From NCBI GenBank assembly GCA_007026445.1, contig VDMD01000001.1:4464001-4528000 (forward strand): a stretch of DNA of 64,000 bases. Reading direction: 5' to 3'. How positions within the stretch are numbered: the stretch's first letter is position 1; each line of letters opens with the position of its first letter. Made by a program: the position numbers and the translations under genes. Below the pieces are notes generated by a model. The model made no database searches and was not told where the DNA came from. It was given only the letters and a program-made list of their open reading frames with translations. Source of the DNA: Schizophyllum amplum (lineage: Eukaryota > Basidiomycota > Agaricomycetes > Agaricales > Schizophyllaceae). Below are positions 35,669 to 46,636 of the stretch, piece after piece.

Positions 35669-35793
35669 ATGTAAAGGGTGCTGCAGTGAACGCACTATAC
35701 GAGTACTAGCCACCAGCCCGTGCCCGTTATGTTCGCCCGTAGCGTGGTAGACCGAGTTGAAAATATATCATTCATCATAAATACTGCGTATAT

Positions 35794-36038
35794 TTACCAT
35801 GCCTCCGCATACACCAAACTCAATTACGGCATCGCCGATGCCGGGATCGTCTTCACCTCACTGTCCACCGCCCTAATGCACGGCACATCGCCCATCGTTT
35901 GCGCCTTCATGCGACACAACTCCCGGAATGCCACGGAGTAGGTGAATCATCCGGTCTGATGCGCCGTGTACGCGCAGAACGCCAGGACGGCAGGCGGCGC
36001 GCCCGTCGCGCGCAGCACACCAGGTCCATCCACGTCCC
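35794..36038 (-). pseudogene. RdRP 3'-end fragment (duplicated, dead)
   Basis: The minus strand of this stretch aligns with the last 240 bp or so of the RdRP gene (about 7975-8214), with similarity continuing through the shared intergenic spacer to NmrA copy 3. By eye most bases match. The fragment contains an in-frame TGA where the parent has the Tyr codon of G-Y-F-P-Y-S, and ends with TAA in place of the parent TGA. The similarity stops abruptly near 36038. There is no polymerase core, so no function as an enzyme. Because it is antisense to any read-through from NmrA copy 3, it could pair with RdRP mRNA; that is speculation. Confidence 0.85.
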
Positions 36039-36336
36039 GAGCGATCAATGAGTCGATGAAGTTCGATGGCTTACTTCAATTATACGGCGCTCGCAGCGGA
36101 CTACAGCCACTTCTGATTCGGCGGCTTTGACCTTTCCTTCGTTATGATTGAAGGCCTGGTGGAATCTCATGAGTATTTGCAGCGCGATAAAAGACCCTCC
36201 ATAAATCATAATATGCCAGCGTGGGCTCAATGTCCGTACAGCATTTCCAAGCTAGAAACCCTTCCATCGACTACGCTGCGACGCCGTCAAGATACGTCCG
36301 TGTCGCGTTCCGTATATTATTCTACAACGTAGAGAA
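36039..36336. other. Spacer between RdRP fragment and PRSK member 4
   Basis: About 300 bp. The last 120 bp are related to the 3' flank of PRSK member 3 (AGAAACCCTTCCA and CGCCGTCAAG shared). No gene. Confidence 0.45.
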
Positions 36337-37142
36337 TCACTGCGGCGCATTCAGTGCAAGCATAGACGGCAACGGAGTGATCTGAGCACATAAGTACTAT
36401 GCGTACCTCATTTTCCGAAGGTTCCGAGAGTGCCTTCTCCGACGACTGCTGTTCGCGCTCCCTTGCATGTTCCTCCATCAAGAGCGTGATTACCATGCAA
36501 TAGGGGACAATGTTGTCCACAAATCTATGCATAGTCGCATAATAGTCGGCGACAAACTCCTTGGACATTGTGATAGGTCTATCCCTTTGGTCGAAGAGTT
36601 TCCGCATGAGGACATGCATTACCCGATACGCCACTGACACCCTTAGGTGCAAATCCGGATCGGGCAAGCGATACAGCGCGTGCAGTGAGCGCATGCACTC
36701 CGCCAAGGTCTCGTTCGTCACCCTGCCAAACCTCTCATATAGAGCTGGGAGGGCTTTGTCCTCAGCAGCGCGACGGCTGATCTGGACGCCAGACAGGTAG
36801 ATCACCATGAACTTCCGCTTTGTCTCTTTGAATTCGCGAAGCTCCCGACGCGTGCGAGTCCGGTGCTGGGCGTAATATATGGCAAGGGCAGTAGAGCTAG
36901 CTAGACAGAGGGGTGGGGGGAAAAGTTAAGATATCGGCAGAGGAGAGGTACGTAGATCACGCACCGGTGATGAAGCCCATGGTCTTCGACCGGGGCGTAC
37001 CGTTGGCCCGATAGAGCGTCTTCTGCGCCCACGTTCTACGTTCATGTCCGTAGAACGCAGTTGAATAGAGGCGCGCTCTAGTCACGCGTAGCCATACCCA
37101 GTCCACGTTGAGCGAGGCCCGAATCCGCGAATATGCCCACAT
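36337..37142 (-). CDS. PRSK family member 4 (unrecognised)
   Basis: Starts at ATG 37142 (M-W-A-Y-S-R-I-R-A-S-L-N-V-D-W). Exon 1, an Arg-rich leader, ends Y-R-A-N-G-T-P-R-S-K-T-M-G-F-I-T. Intron 1 is GTGCGTGA...GTCTAG. Exon 2 reads S-S-T-A-L-A-I-Y-Y-A-Q-H-R-T-R-T-R-R-E-L, then G-V-Q-I-S-R-R, A-L-P-A-L-Y-E-R-F-G, L-P-D-P-D-L-H-L-R and L-F-D-Q-R-D-R-P. After codon GAG an intron GTACGC...CCGCAG is followed at once by TGA (36337-36339). About 230 residues, mostly helical in appearance, with one hydrophobic patch near P-Y-C-M-V-I-T-L-L. The leader and intron are almost identical to member 3, while the rest of exon 2 differs strongly. Function unknown. Confidence 0.7.
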
Positions 37143-37558
37143 GTCTGCGGCCACAAGGCTCGTGCGATATCCAGGAGGCTGAGCTACGATTGCCCCGAGC
37201 AAGGCGTCGTTAAGAAGATCGAAGGGTAGAGCTCTTTTTAGCGACGTCTAGTAGCTTGATCGTCAGAGAGACGTGAACCAATGTGCAGTGGATGTGTCCG
37301 AAACAAAGCCACTAAATCCGAACATTAAGCGACAGTTCTAGTCACGTGCAACTCGGGATAGCGGTCCGGACCTGCGCGGCTATTGCAAACTGAAGTTTGA
37401 TCGCTTCTCTGCTTCCTGCCTTCAATTGCATCGCACGACAAACCCTTCTCACTTAGATCTCGCTGGCTTATGCCTCGTCATGTAGTCTTGGAGTCTACTG
37501 GTCCCATAGTAATGTGCGTGCGTAATGATACAGCGAATGATATAGTTTGCGTGTCGCT
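37143..37558. other. Upstream region of PRSK member 4
   Basis: About 415 bp, the first 200 nearly identical to the upstream of PRSK member 3 (33767-33960). No gene visible up to the stop of the dehydrogenase gene. Confidence 0.45.
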
Positions 37559-38852
37559 TCAGGGACCCGTGATGACGACCTTGAGCGCCATGTTCCCCTC
37601 CGCGTCCTGACCCTTCGCGAGCAGCTCAAAGGCGCTCACAGAGTCGCTCAGCGGTACTCGGTGCGTGACCAGCTTCTCAATCTTGCTGAGCTTCCCCGAC
37701 CCTAGCAGCGCGAGAGCCTCCGGGTACGTGTTCGCGTACCGGAAGGAGCCCAGGATATCGACCTCGCGCGTGGCGGCGGCGGCGACGGGCAGCATCAACG
37801 TCCCCGTGCCCATGCCTACAAGCATAACCCTCCCACCCGTGATCGCCGCCTACGGAATGAAGTCCTTTAGCGCGTAGCACGGCCACCAATCAACTGAATG
37901 GACTCACGTGGATCGACATTTGTATACAGGGCGCCGCGCCTGTACATTCGTATACGACGTCGAATCCGTCGGGCTCGCCGAAGCCTGTGACGACGGAGAG
38001 TATGGTGTCCTTGGCGGCCTTCAACTGTTCCTCGGGCGACTTGCTACGGTCGCCCATCGGCAAGCAGTGCGTCTCGGATACGAAGCCGTTGTTCTTCGCG
38101 AATGCGAGACGCGTCTCGTTGATGTCGACGGCGACAATCTTGGACGCGCCCTGCGCGCTCGCAAGTGCTGCCGCTAGTAGCCCGATGGCACCCACGCCAA
38201 AGACGAGCACTGTCTGCCCAGACGAGAACTGCGCGCGGCGCGACGCGTGAATTAGCACCGACAGCGGCTCTGCGAGGGCGGCCATCTCGTATGTGCAGTC
38301 ATCCGGGAGCCTACACGCTGGCGCATCAGCGGGCCGCTGCGCTCGTCGAACGGCTGGAACGACTCACGGGAACATCAGGTCCGCAGCATGGTTCAAATAC
38401 GTCTGCAGCGTGCCGTCGAGGTGCGGGAACGTCTTCGCGCTGCTGCAGAAGCGCATTCCCTTACACAGGTTATAGCGTCCGGCTTTGCAGTATCGGCAGT
38501 TTTTGCACATGATCCCGCACTCGATTGCGACTCGCTGGCCAGGTGCGAGGCCCGTGACGCCAGGGCCGACGGCAGTAATGATGCCTGCTGCTTCGTGACC
38601 TAGGACCATTGGTGCTTGTAGCGCGAAGTCGCCGTTGCGACCGTGAGAGTAGTAATGTACTGCAGACGATTGGTGAGCCTTCCTCGCGTCATGGGAGTTG
38701 TACTCACAGTCGCTACCGCAGAGCCCTGTTGCCTTCACGGCGACCTGGACCTCCCCGGCTTTCGGAGGCATGGCTACGCGCTCTTCTATGCGGAGATCCT
38801 TGCCGCCATAGAGGACGGCGGCGATCTGTTTGGGCTGAGCGGAGGTCGACAT
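37559..38852 (-). CDS. Zinc-dependent sugar-alcohol dehydrogenase (sorbitol/xylitol dehydrogenase-like, MDR)
   Basis: A medium-chain dehydrogenase that oxidises a polyol to a ketose with NAD(P)+. Starts at ATG 38852 (MSTSAQPKQIAAVLYGGKDL). Catalytic zinc residues appear as G-L-C-G-S-D and G-H-E-A-A-G. The structural zinc site is C-G-I-M-C-K-N-C-R-Y-C-K-A-G-R-Y-N-L-C (four spaced Cys plus one more). The Rossmann motif is V-F-G-V-G-A-I-G-L-L-A-A near 38190. The C-terminus (T-H-R-V-P-L-S-D-S-V-S-A-F-E) fits sorbitol/xylitol dehydrogenases. Stop at 37559-37561. About 375 residues, four exons. It is divergent from the SDR gene at 39482, which may share its regulation. The exact substrate (sorbitol, xylitol or arabinitol) is not decided by the sequence. 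Confidence 0.9.
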
Positions 38853-39481
38853 GGGGATAGAAATTGTGTGGTGGGGTGGATGTGGTGTTATTCGGTGAGT
38901 CGCCTGTTCGTCTTATATCCCATAGGCCCCTCATCTTGAGGAAGAAAAATATATCCTACTCCGGTCCCGGTCCGATTTCCGAGACACGGCACCATCTCTT
39001 TCACATTGCCACATTGCTTTCACACTGCGTCCATACCGCCCCATCGGGAATTCGCTGCGCGCATTCTTACATCTTGCTTCACTCCGGCTGTGTCTTCGAT
39101 GCGCATAGAAGGTCGCGCGTATGCGCGATGTGGTAAGTGCGTCCTCGTATGCGCCGTACTGACAGGAACAGGGGTTGGTGAGCGCCAGCAGGTTGGCGGC
39201 AGGTTTGTCCCATTGCCGCACATTTCTTCCGTGCCCTCCCCGCTTTCATCACCGCCGATCGCTTATCTCGGTTCCTCGGGACGGTTCCCCGATCACAGGT
39301 CCCCGCTTTGACCCCAGATCGCGTGCGAAGAGATCTCATGTCCTCGGATGTTCGGTGCGAGCGCCGCGTCAGGATAATCGGTGTGTCCGCAGCCTGCCTT
39401 TAAATTGGGGGACGGTACGTTCATCGCAATCGCACCGACACGCTACAGTACTCGCTCGCCTTCAGTCACCTCGATCTCACC
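38853..39481. promoter_or_regulatory. Shared divergent promoter, dehydrogenase / SDR
   Basis: About 630 bp between two divergent oxidoreductase starts. It holds GC-rich stretches and several CGG/CCG-type motifs but no coding pattern. Co-regulation of both genes is plausible from the arrangement only. Confidence 0.45.
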
Positions 39482-40654
39482 ATGGATCCGACCCCCGCTC
39501 TGAAAGCGCTAGACCTCTTTTCGCTCGCAGGAAAGAAGGCACTCGTCACTGGCGGCACACGAGGTGCGGGATGGTTTCTCTGAATCTCCAGATCGTATTT
39601 GCACGCTGACTGTGCGCTTGCCTCGCAGGAATCGGTGCCGCAATGGCAATTGCGCTCGCAGAAGCTGGCGCGGATATCTGTCTCGTCATGCGCGAACCTG
39701 CACCGGGCACGCAACCCACCATGAGCACTCCGGACGCGATCCGCGCGCTCGGTCGCCGCGTTGAGATCGTGCACTGTGACCTTGCCGATCTCACCGCGGT
39801 CAAGGGGATCTTTGAGAAGGCGCTTGCCGCGATGGGCGGCGAGATTGACATCCTCATCAACTGCGCGGGCATCCAGCGGCGTGCGCCAGCGGTCGATTTC
39901 AGCGAGCAGGATTGGGATGACGTGCGTATATTATAGAAGAGCTCATGTTACGCGCTGCTGACGCTGCGAACAGGTCATCAACGTCAATCTCAAGTCCGTG
40001 TGGCTGCTCGCGCAACAGGCGGGGCGACACATGGTGCCACGGCGCCGGGGGAAGATCATCAATATCTGCTCGCTCGTAACCTTCCAGGGAGGACTGACCG
40101 TGCCCGCATACGCCGCTGCGAAGGGCGGGCTCGGTAACCTCACCAAAGCGCTTTCAAATGAATGGGCTGCGCACAATATCCAGGTGCCCCTTTATCCATT
40201 TCGGGAAGTGCGCGCCTGACGCCACTATAACAGGTGAACGGCATTTGCCCGGGATACATCGCCACCGACATGTCAGTGTTCAACTTTTCTCCGTTTTTGT
40301 CTTGCGTCTTCATTCATGTTCGGTCCGCTCGCCCCACCAAATGCTTTCCTGCGACATGAGGCTTCCGCTTCCTGGCGCCACATACATCGCTGCCTGTACA
40401 ACCCCGCTTACCGACTCTTTAGGAACGAGAAGCTATTGAAGGACCCGGTGCGCCTGCGGCAGATCTCTGAGCGCATACCCGCCGGACGATGGGGCGACCC
40501 AAAGGACTTCGCGGGTCCGGTCGTTTTCCTGGCGAGCGACGCGTGTCAGTATGTCAGTGGCGAACTACTGCTGGTTGATGGGGTGCGTAAATTCTGGGCT
40601 ACATTCGACAGTGCGCTGAATACCAACTCTCTGCAGGGTTGGATGGGCCGATAG
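39482..40654 (+). CDS. Short-chain dehydrogenase, 2-deoxy-D-gluconate 3-dehydrogenase (KduD)-like
   Basis: A classical SDR. Starts at ATG 39482 ([19 protein letters not shown]). The cofactor motif T-G-G-T-R-G-I-G is joined across intron 1. N-C-A-G follows near 39865. The catalytic Ser is in I-N-I-C-S-L and the catalytic Y-x-x-x-K is Y-A-A-A-K near 40110. The Ser region reads [14 protein letters not shown], matching the KduD signature S-x-x-S-F-Q-G-G-x-x-V-P-x-Y. KduD-type enzymes act on 2-keto-3-deoxy sugar acids from uronate (pectin) breakdown. C-terminal [14 protein letters not shown] and the end G-G-W-M-G-R-stop are typical. About 270 residues. Substrate is inferred from similarity. Confidence 0.88.
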
Positions 40655-41476
40655 ATCGGGCCAAGGTAGAAGGTATAATCAGAAGGTTTCCGCCAGGCGA
40701 TATCCACGCCTGGCTTGTATAGCTACTCAAGTACTCATCTCTTCGCATAAGAATCAACCTATTTAAGCTGTGCAACCCGGAGCTTGCATCTGTTCTTCAA
40801 GCTCGGCGAGTATGCCTCACCTCAAGCCCCAAATGACTCGGTGATACCCAGCCTGTACCCAACCCATGCTCTTCCTGTGCCGTTGACGTTCGTCAAGGGC
40901 TTGGCGAATGGCCATCTCCTGCTCCTCGCACCTGCGCGAAGCCACCAACCCATCTGCGGAGGGGTTCTATGTGTCATGCATCTCTATCGGCGTGCGATCG
41001 ACGGGTATAGATAGTAGGGTTGCGCTTGCTCACTCCCGCCTTCTCTCAGGAGTACGGACCGGTCGAGGGGTCCGAGACGGGCGGGGACGGTTCAAAGCGG
41101 CAGACGGCCCCGTCCTGGCACCGTCAGATTCTCTGCAATATTCTCTAGGAACGATTCCGGCCAATGGTGGCGATTGCAGGCCTCACTCAGACGAGAGTAA
41201 GTAAAGCGGCAGGCCTTGGCCATAGGAAGCTCATGAATGTCTCATGGAAGGTGCAGACCCTTAAACCTTCGAATTCATGGTCCATATTCTGTCGATCGCG
41301 CCTCGGTCCTAGTGAACATTCATGTCTTGCCAGTCATACTATACAGATGCAGGGTATAGGTACATGTACATATTTGCGTATAACGTCCGACTTCGAGTGG
41401 CTTCGGCTAGGACTGTGCGACAGGTCAGCCATGCCGCGCAACCTTCACTCCTTCAGTCAACGCTCCTTCCATTCGT
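40655..41476. other. Intergenic stretch
   Basis: About 820 bp between the stop of the SDR and the stop of the following minus-strand gene. No recognisable coding, repeats or RNA. Confidence 0.5.
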
Positions 41477-42235
41477 TCAGCGTCCATCCTCGTGCATGTT
41501 CTCGGTCCAGCTGTTGATAGCTGCCGCGCAGCGGGTCTTCAGCTCGAGGACGCGCTCCTGCATACTGTTCTCCAGCGCGCGAATGATCGACCGTCGCTCG
41601 GATGCCGAGTCTGCCGCCCCTGCAGAACGAACTTGCGTGCCAATCTCCACGCGCAGGGCACGTATGAGCGCAATCGCGGCGTCTAGCTCAGGCGATCGCG
41701 CCGCAGGTTCGTTGGTGAGGTGCTGGAGCATGTTGGCTGGCGCGTCGAACGCGCCGGCCACGGCTTGCTCGCCGAAGCATGCACAAAGGCAGCGCCGCAC
41801 GTGTTGGATCTCTGCGGCTATGGTCGCGTTGCCAGATGATCTGGAGAAATCTGCATCTGCGTCGGATAGGGCTGCGTATGCGTCCTGCGCAGAGCTGAAG
41901 GAGGAAATGTGCCACGTGCCAAAGAGTGCGAGTGGGATGAAGGCGGCCAGGGAGGCTTAGGGGCATGTCAGACCCACTCGATGTTCAGGATTCAAGCAGG
42001 ACTTACCTGTTAGCAATGTCCGCCGCCCGCGAGACCTCCCCCTGGGCTCGGACGAGTGTGCTGCGGATGGCGCTGTGGGAGCAGCCTGAGGGCGTTGCTC
42101 ATCACGGGAGAAGGAGCGCTGGGAGACGGGCTCTGAGCCGGTGGATGAGTGCGGCGAGAGGGTGGATGCGCAGAGGGCGCGCGGGAGAGCGGGGGCGCGC
42201 CGGGCGGCGGCGGCAGCGCGCACGAGCGTAGTCAT
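41477..42235 (-). CDS. Predicted mitochondrial membrane protein, unknown
   Basis: A two-exon gene. Exon 1 starts at ATG 42235 (MTTLVRAAAAARRAPALPRA), an Arg/Ala-rich, acid-free leader typical of mitochondrial import, followed by a Ser/Pro/Gln-rich linker. It ends R-R-T-L-L-T at a GTAAGT donor. Exon 2 opens with a single hydrophobic helix (S-L-A-A-F-I-P-L-A-L-F-G-T-W) and continues as an amphipathic helical domain with three closely spaced Cys (R-R-C-L-C-A-C-F-G) to the stop at 41477-41479. About 230 residues. I do not recognise the family. The layout (leader, one membrane helix, soluble helical tail) suggests an inner-membrane anchored protein. Confidence 0.65.
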
Positions 42236-43441
42236 GGCGGAGAGAGACAACGCGGGGTACCACGCCCCGTGGGGAGACGATGCGATCGCTGATGCACGGA
42301 GAGCCGGACCGCAGGAATCAATTCTGGCAAGCGGGCCGAGACCGGACCGCAGGACAAGTGTCTTTGGCCAGACTGTCGAGGGGCGCTTGCGGCTTGCTCG
42401 CCGACGAGGGCTTTATATGGCTCAGCCCTTGTCTGGGGTTATTTAGCGGTAACGATAGCGAACATTACAGAGGAGAAGCAAAGCCACTCGTCGCAGAACT
42501 TCGGGCTTTCATGCCTGAGATCCAGGCGGGCCGCCGCCTGCGAAGGCTGAACCAGACCGCCATAGCCCATACATAGGAAGGTGTCGCTGCAACGTCGCTG
42601 GGATGAAAGCCTATGGGCCTTGGCCAATACACACGCCTTACATAAGAGAAGATTTATGGCTTTCGCCCTATCCTGATGTGTGTAGCTTCAGAGTTGTGAG
42701 TAGGTATCAGCTAGCAGTTGTATTCTTTGATTCGTCTTGGATGTCCCCGCCAAAGCATTGAATACTGAATGCCCGGGCATGGCTAGTTCACAGTGCCAGG
42801 CTGTGCGGCGCATGTTGAAAAGATCGGCAATTTCCGGTTGATGTTGATCCAAGTCACGAGCACCGGCGTGACAGGGCGTGTCCTCCTTTGCTGGTACGCC
42901 TGTACTAGTCTCAATCGTATCTCCCAACTCAGAAATCGCTTATGTCTCAGGCCTCAGGCTTTGTGTTTTCCGTCCTTCAGTTATCTATATGGCGTCATAA
43001 TACGCCCATATCGAGACCGGATGGCAGACAACCGGCGAGGAAGTGACCACCACTCCAGCAGTCCATGTGCTGGGATCGCGTGTATGTTCGCCGTCTCCGC
43101 GACTATCGACATACACTGACGGTGCTTATAGGGCCCGAGTCTTCAATCGCTCGCTGCACGCCTGATCGCCGGTGCTTCTTCAGAAGGTGGCCTCGTTCAC
43201 GTGGCCTGGTTTTCCCGGAAATCCAGCCCAATTCACCCTTATCTTTCCGGAGGTCTCATGAGGATCATTGTGAGCACTGCAGTCACTGCACGCCCCGCCA
43301 CGCGAATGCCAATATTGTGCCTTGGCCTACGCGCTTCTATCTTCCTCGTCCTCGAGCAGCCGCACGCGAGCGTATGGCAAACCGCGGGCCCACGAGCCCA
43401 TGAGCGCTGCTGCCCCTGCTTGGCTCGTCGTCGTCTCCTCG
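42236..43441. other. Long intergenic region before the metalloprotease
   Basis: About 1.2 kb with only short, motif-free open frames. It must hold the promoter of the predicted mitochondrial protein at its left end and that of the fungalysin at its right end. Nothing else is recognised. Confidence 0.5.
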
Positions 43442-43448
43442 TATAAAA
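43442..43448 (+). promoter_or_regulatory. TATA box of the fungalysin gene
   Basis: TATAAAA lies about 108 bp upstream of ATG 43556, a normal distance for a strong fungal promoter with a short 5' leader. Confidence 0.65.
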
Positions 43449-43555
43449 GCCTCCCAGTGACGAAGAGTATTCCCCAGGAAGCCTCCCCCAGGATCGCCTC
43501 CTAAGCACTTGTCCTCTAGTCCACGGTCGTCTGTACGCGCTCAAGCCTACTCGCC

Positions 43556-45727
43556 ATGTTCTCCTTCGGCAAGATGCTCAACGCAGTCGTGCTCGCGCTC
43601 GCCTGCTCGACCGTGAACGCGATCCCCTGGGACGCGACGGTGAAGTACAGCACGCACCGCACGCGCGAGATCAGCCCCGCGCTGACGGTCGAGTCGTACC
43701 ACCCGCCGACGACGTACAAGGTGGGGTTTGTCTTGGCGCTGCACGGCCGGTAGGGGGTGGGTTGCTGATGGTGTTTCTCCAGACGTTCGGGAAGGGCGTG
43801 GACAATGCGCATGCTGCGCGCGTCAAGCGCGATGGCATTGAGGCGGCGTCGACTGCTTTCGTGGCGTCGGAGCTCGGCGTGGACGAGTCGCTTGTCAGCT
43901 TCAAGTCCGGGTACGAGGGCGATTCCGCACACTATGGGTACATGCGCCAGGCCCATGTAGGTCGTGCTCTTTACCCAAGATTCCGTGGCGCTGATGTGCT
44001 TTGCAGGACAACATCCCCTTCGTGAACGCCGTCGCCAACGTCGCCTTCAAGGATGACAAGGTCGTCTCCTTCGGCAGCTCCTTTGTCCCCACCGGTAAGT
44101 TTCTTCTCCTGCGCGCGTTAATTCTTGCCTGATTAACAATGTGCTGCAGACAACATCGCCCCGTCGACGCCCACCATTGAGATCGTCTCGTTCATCTCCG
44201 ACATTGAGGCGCAGCTGGACGGCCAGTTCAATGACTACTCGAGCCTCGAGTACCTTGCGAAGGAGGACGGCACGGTCGCGCTCGTCCACGTCGTGCAGAT
44301 CCGCAACGAGGAGGCGAACACATGGTACGAAGCAATGGTCGACGCGCACACGGGCGAGCTCGTCTCGATCACCGACTTCGTCGCCAAGGCGTCGTACACG
44401 GTCATCCCCCTCAGCAAGCAGGACCCAACCGATGGGATTGAGACAATCAGCAACCCGGCGCTCACCGCGGCGTCGCCCTACGGCTGGCACGGCACGAGCA
44501 GCAGCAACTTGAGCACCGATACCTCGTGAGTTGGCAATGACCAGTGCACTCATGGGATGCGGGGACTGACTTGGGCGCAGGGGCAACAACGTCATCGCAT
44601 ACAAGGGCTCGACGTCGTCTACTACGAAGCAGAGCAGCACTGGTCAGGTCTTCAACTACAAGTACGACACCAGCGTCTCGCCAACTTCCGGGAAGAACGT
44701 CCAGGCCGCCACGGTGAACGCATTCTACGTTATGAACAGCCTGCACGACATCAGCTACCTGTGAGTGATGTCGTTTTTTGACATCTTTCGCTTGACCGAC
44801 TGACAACGGTTGCAGCTACGGTTTCACGGAGGCGGCGTACAACTTCCAGAGCAGCAACTTCGGCAAGGGCGGTGCTGGCAATGACCGCGTGCTTATGTCC
44901 GTGCAAGATTCCACCTACACCAACAACGCCGACTTCGCCACGCCGCCCGACGGCCAGTCCGGCCAGTGCCGCATGTTCATCTGGACGTACACCAACGTAT
45001 GTCGTCTCTCTCTGCGGCCCCTTCGCAGGCATTGACTCTGTTTTAGCCTCGCCGCGACGGCGACCTTGAGAACGACATCCCGGTGCACGAGGGCACGCAC
45101 GGCATCTCGAACCGCTTGACCGGCGGCGGCACCGGGCGTTGCCTCCAGACGACCGAGGCCGGCGGCATGGGCGAGGGCTGGTCAGACGCGATGGCGGAAT
45201 GGACCGAGCAGACCAGTTCGACCGTCCCCGACTTCACCATGGGCACCTGGGTGACGGGCAGCTCCGCCGGCATCCGTACCCACCCGTACTCGACGAGCAC
45301 GCGCACGAACCCGCTCCGCTACTCGTCCATCAAGTCCCTCAACGAGGTGCACGACATCGGCGAGGTGTGGGCGAACACGCTCCACAATGTGTACGCGGCG
45401 CTGGTGAGCGAGTACGGGTTCGCGGCGGATTATAAGACGAACGCGTCCGGCGATGAGGGTAACAAGGTGTACATGCACCTGTTCATCGACTCGCTGGCAT
45501 TGCAGCCGTGCAACCCGACGCGTGAGCTGTTTGCTTTGGTCTAGTCGTGTGGGTACTGATGATAGGTTACAGTCCCGACGGCGCGTGATGCGTGGATCCA
45601 GGCGGACGAGAACAGGTACGGCGGCGAGCACGTTTGCACTGTCTGGAAGGCCTTTGCCAGCCGCGGTCTCGGTGTCAACGCTAAGAGCTACACTGACGAC
45701 ACCACGGTTCCGGCCGAGTGCCGTTGA
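43556..45727 (+). CDS. Secreted metalloprotease, peptidase family M36 (fungalysin)
   Basis: A zinc endopeptidase secreted as a pre-pro-enzyme. Starts at ATG 43556 with a signal peptide ([16 protein letters not shown] region). The propeptide (FTP-type domain) runs to about 44430. The mature domain starts near [15 protein letters not shown]. The zinc motif H-E-x-x-H is [11 protein letters not shown] at about 45090, and the third ligand Glu is in E-G-W-S-D near 45175, both as in fungalysins. The middle residue Gly of HEGTH is less common than Tyr, Phe or Met. Seven short introns. The stop is at 45725-45727; the end has paired Cys (E-H-V-C and A-E-C-R). About 590 residues, normal size. Function: extracellular protein (including elastin or keratin type) digestion for nutrition. 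No break seen. Confidence 0.93.
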
Positions 45728-46266
45728 GCGTGCGTCGTCCAGCTATGAACATGTGTCAAGCGACGAAGTCATTCGGGGAATATATGGGTTTTATATTGTG
45801 TTTTAGTAACTTGTAACCGGGGGTGCATATGTATTACATGTGTACATTACAGCTGCTTTTATAGAATACTATGAAGAGCTGAATAGCGAATTATCGGAAT
45901 ACGGGAAACGAGCGTCACAAGAGTAATAGTACTTAGATCCAGGGCCAAGTCCCGCTGAATCGCTTGTAAACCACCGACAGATGATTGACCCACTCTTCAT
46001 CTCTTTGTCTGCCGCCGACTCCAGAAAGTGTGGTCGTTGTCAAGTTCGGCTCACGCAGACTGTGGTACCCATTTTTCTCGGGGCACTGTCTGTCACTGTA
46101 CAGAACAGAACGTTATCGGTGAATGCATTCGTCCACAATCAACGATCTTTCGATGTGCATAAGTCCTCGAATTGCAGAAGGAAGAGCCGGACGTGGAATT
46201 CTGTGAACTCCATTGGCTCGAGCAGTAAGTACTTATGTTGAACCAAAAAGCCTGGCACTCAAAAAG
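45728..46266. other. Intergenic stretch before tRNA-Asp
   Basis: About 540 bp, with the AT-rich 3' flank of the protease gene at the left. No recognised gene. Confidence 0.45.
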
Positions 46267-46356
46267 CTCCTCAGCGGGGAGTCGAACCCCGCTCTCCCGC
46301 GAGTACAAACGTCTGACGATGACAGGCGGGTGTACTAACCGATATACTACTGGGGA
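46267..46356 (-). tRNA. tRNA-Asp (anticodon GTC) with intron
   Basis: On the minus strand, acceptor arms TCCCCAG and CTGAGGA pair with one C-A mismatch. The D arm contains AGTATATCGGTTAGT, as in fungal tRNA-Asp. The anticodon stem CCCGC / GCGGG encloses C-T-G-T-C-A, giving anticodon GTC, and about 18 extra bases after position 37 form an intron. The T arm is GCGGGG-TTCGACT-CCCCGC. The acceptor mismatch is unusual but may be tolerated. Confidence 0.87.
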
Positions 46357-46636
46357 GATGTTAGTGAATGACAGCAAGTCTCTACATACTGAGGAAAGAC
46401 AATGGAATGTGGCTGTGCTCGGTCCGTGAGTGACATGGTCACCAGACTCGCCTTGCTCTTCGCCTTCTCCATCATCCGCGTCAATGACAATGGTCTCCGG
46501 TTATGCAGGTTGCCGTGAGGCCCTTACGGGGGCAGTATTTACGTGCCGCTTTTGCCAGCCTTCTTCTTTCTTCTTGATTTCAACTAGGAAGCCACTGAAA
46601 GATGTCACCATGGATCCCTGCTCGTAGTCTCTCCGA
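46357..46636. other. Spacer between tRNA-Asp and acyl-CoA synthetase
   Basis: About 280 bp; promoter space for the synthetase. Nothing further recognised. Confidence 0.4.
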
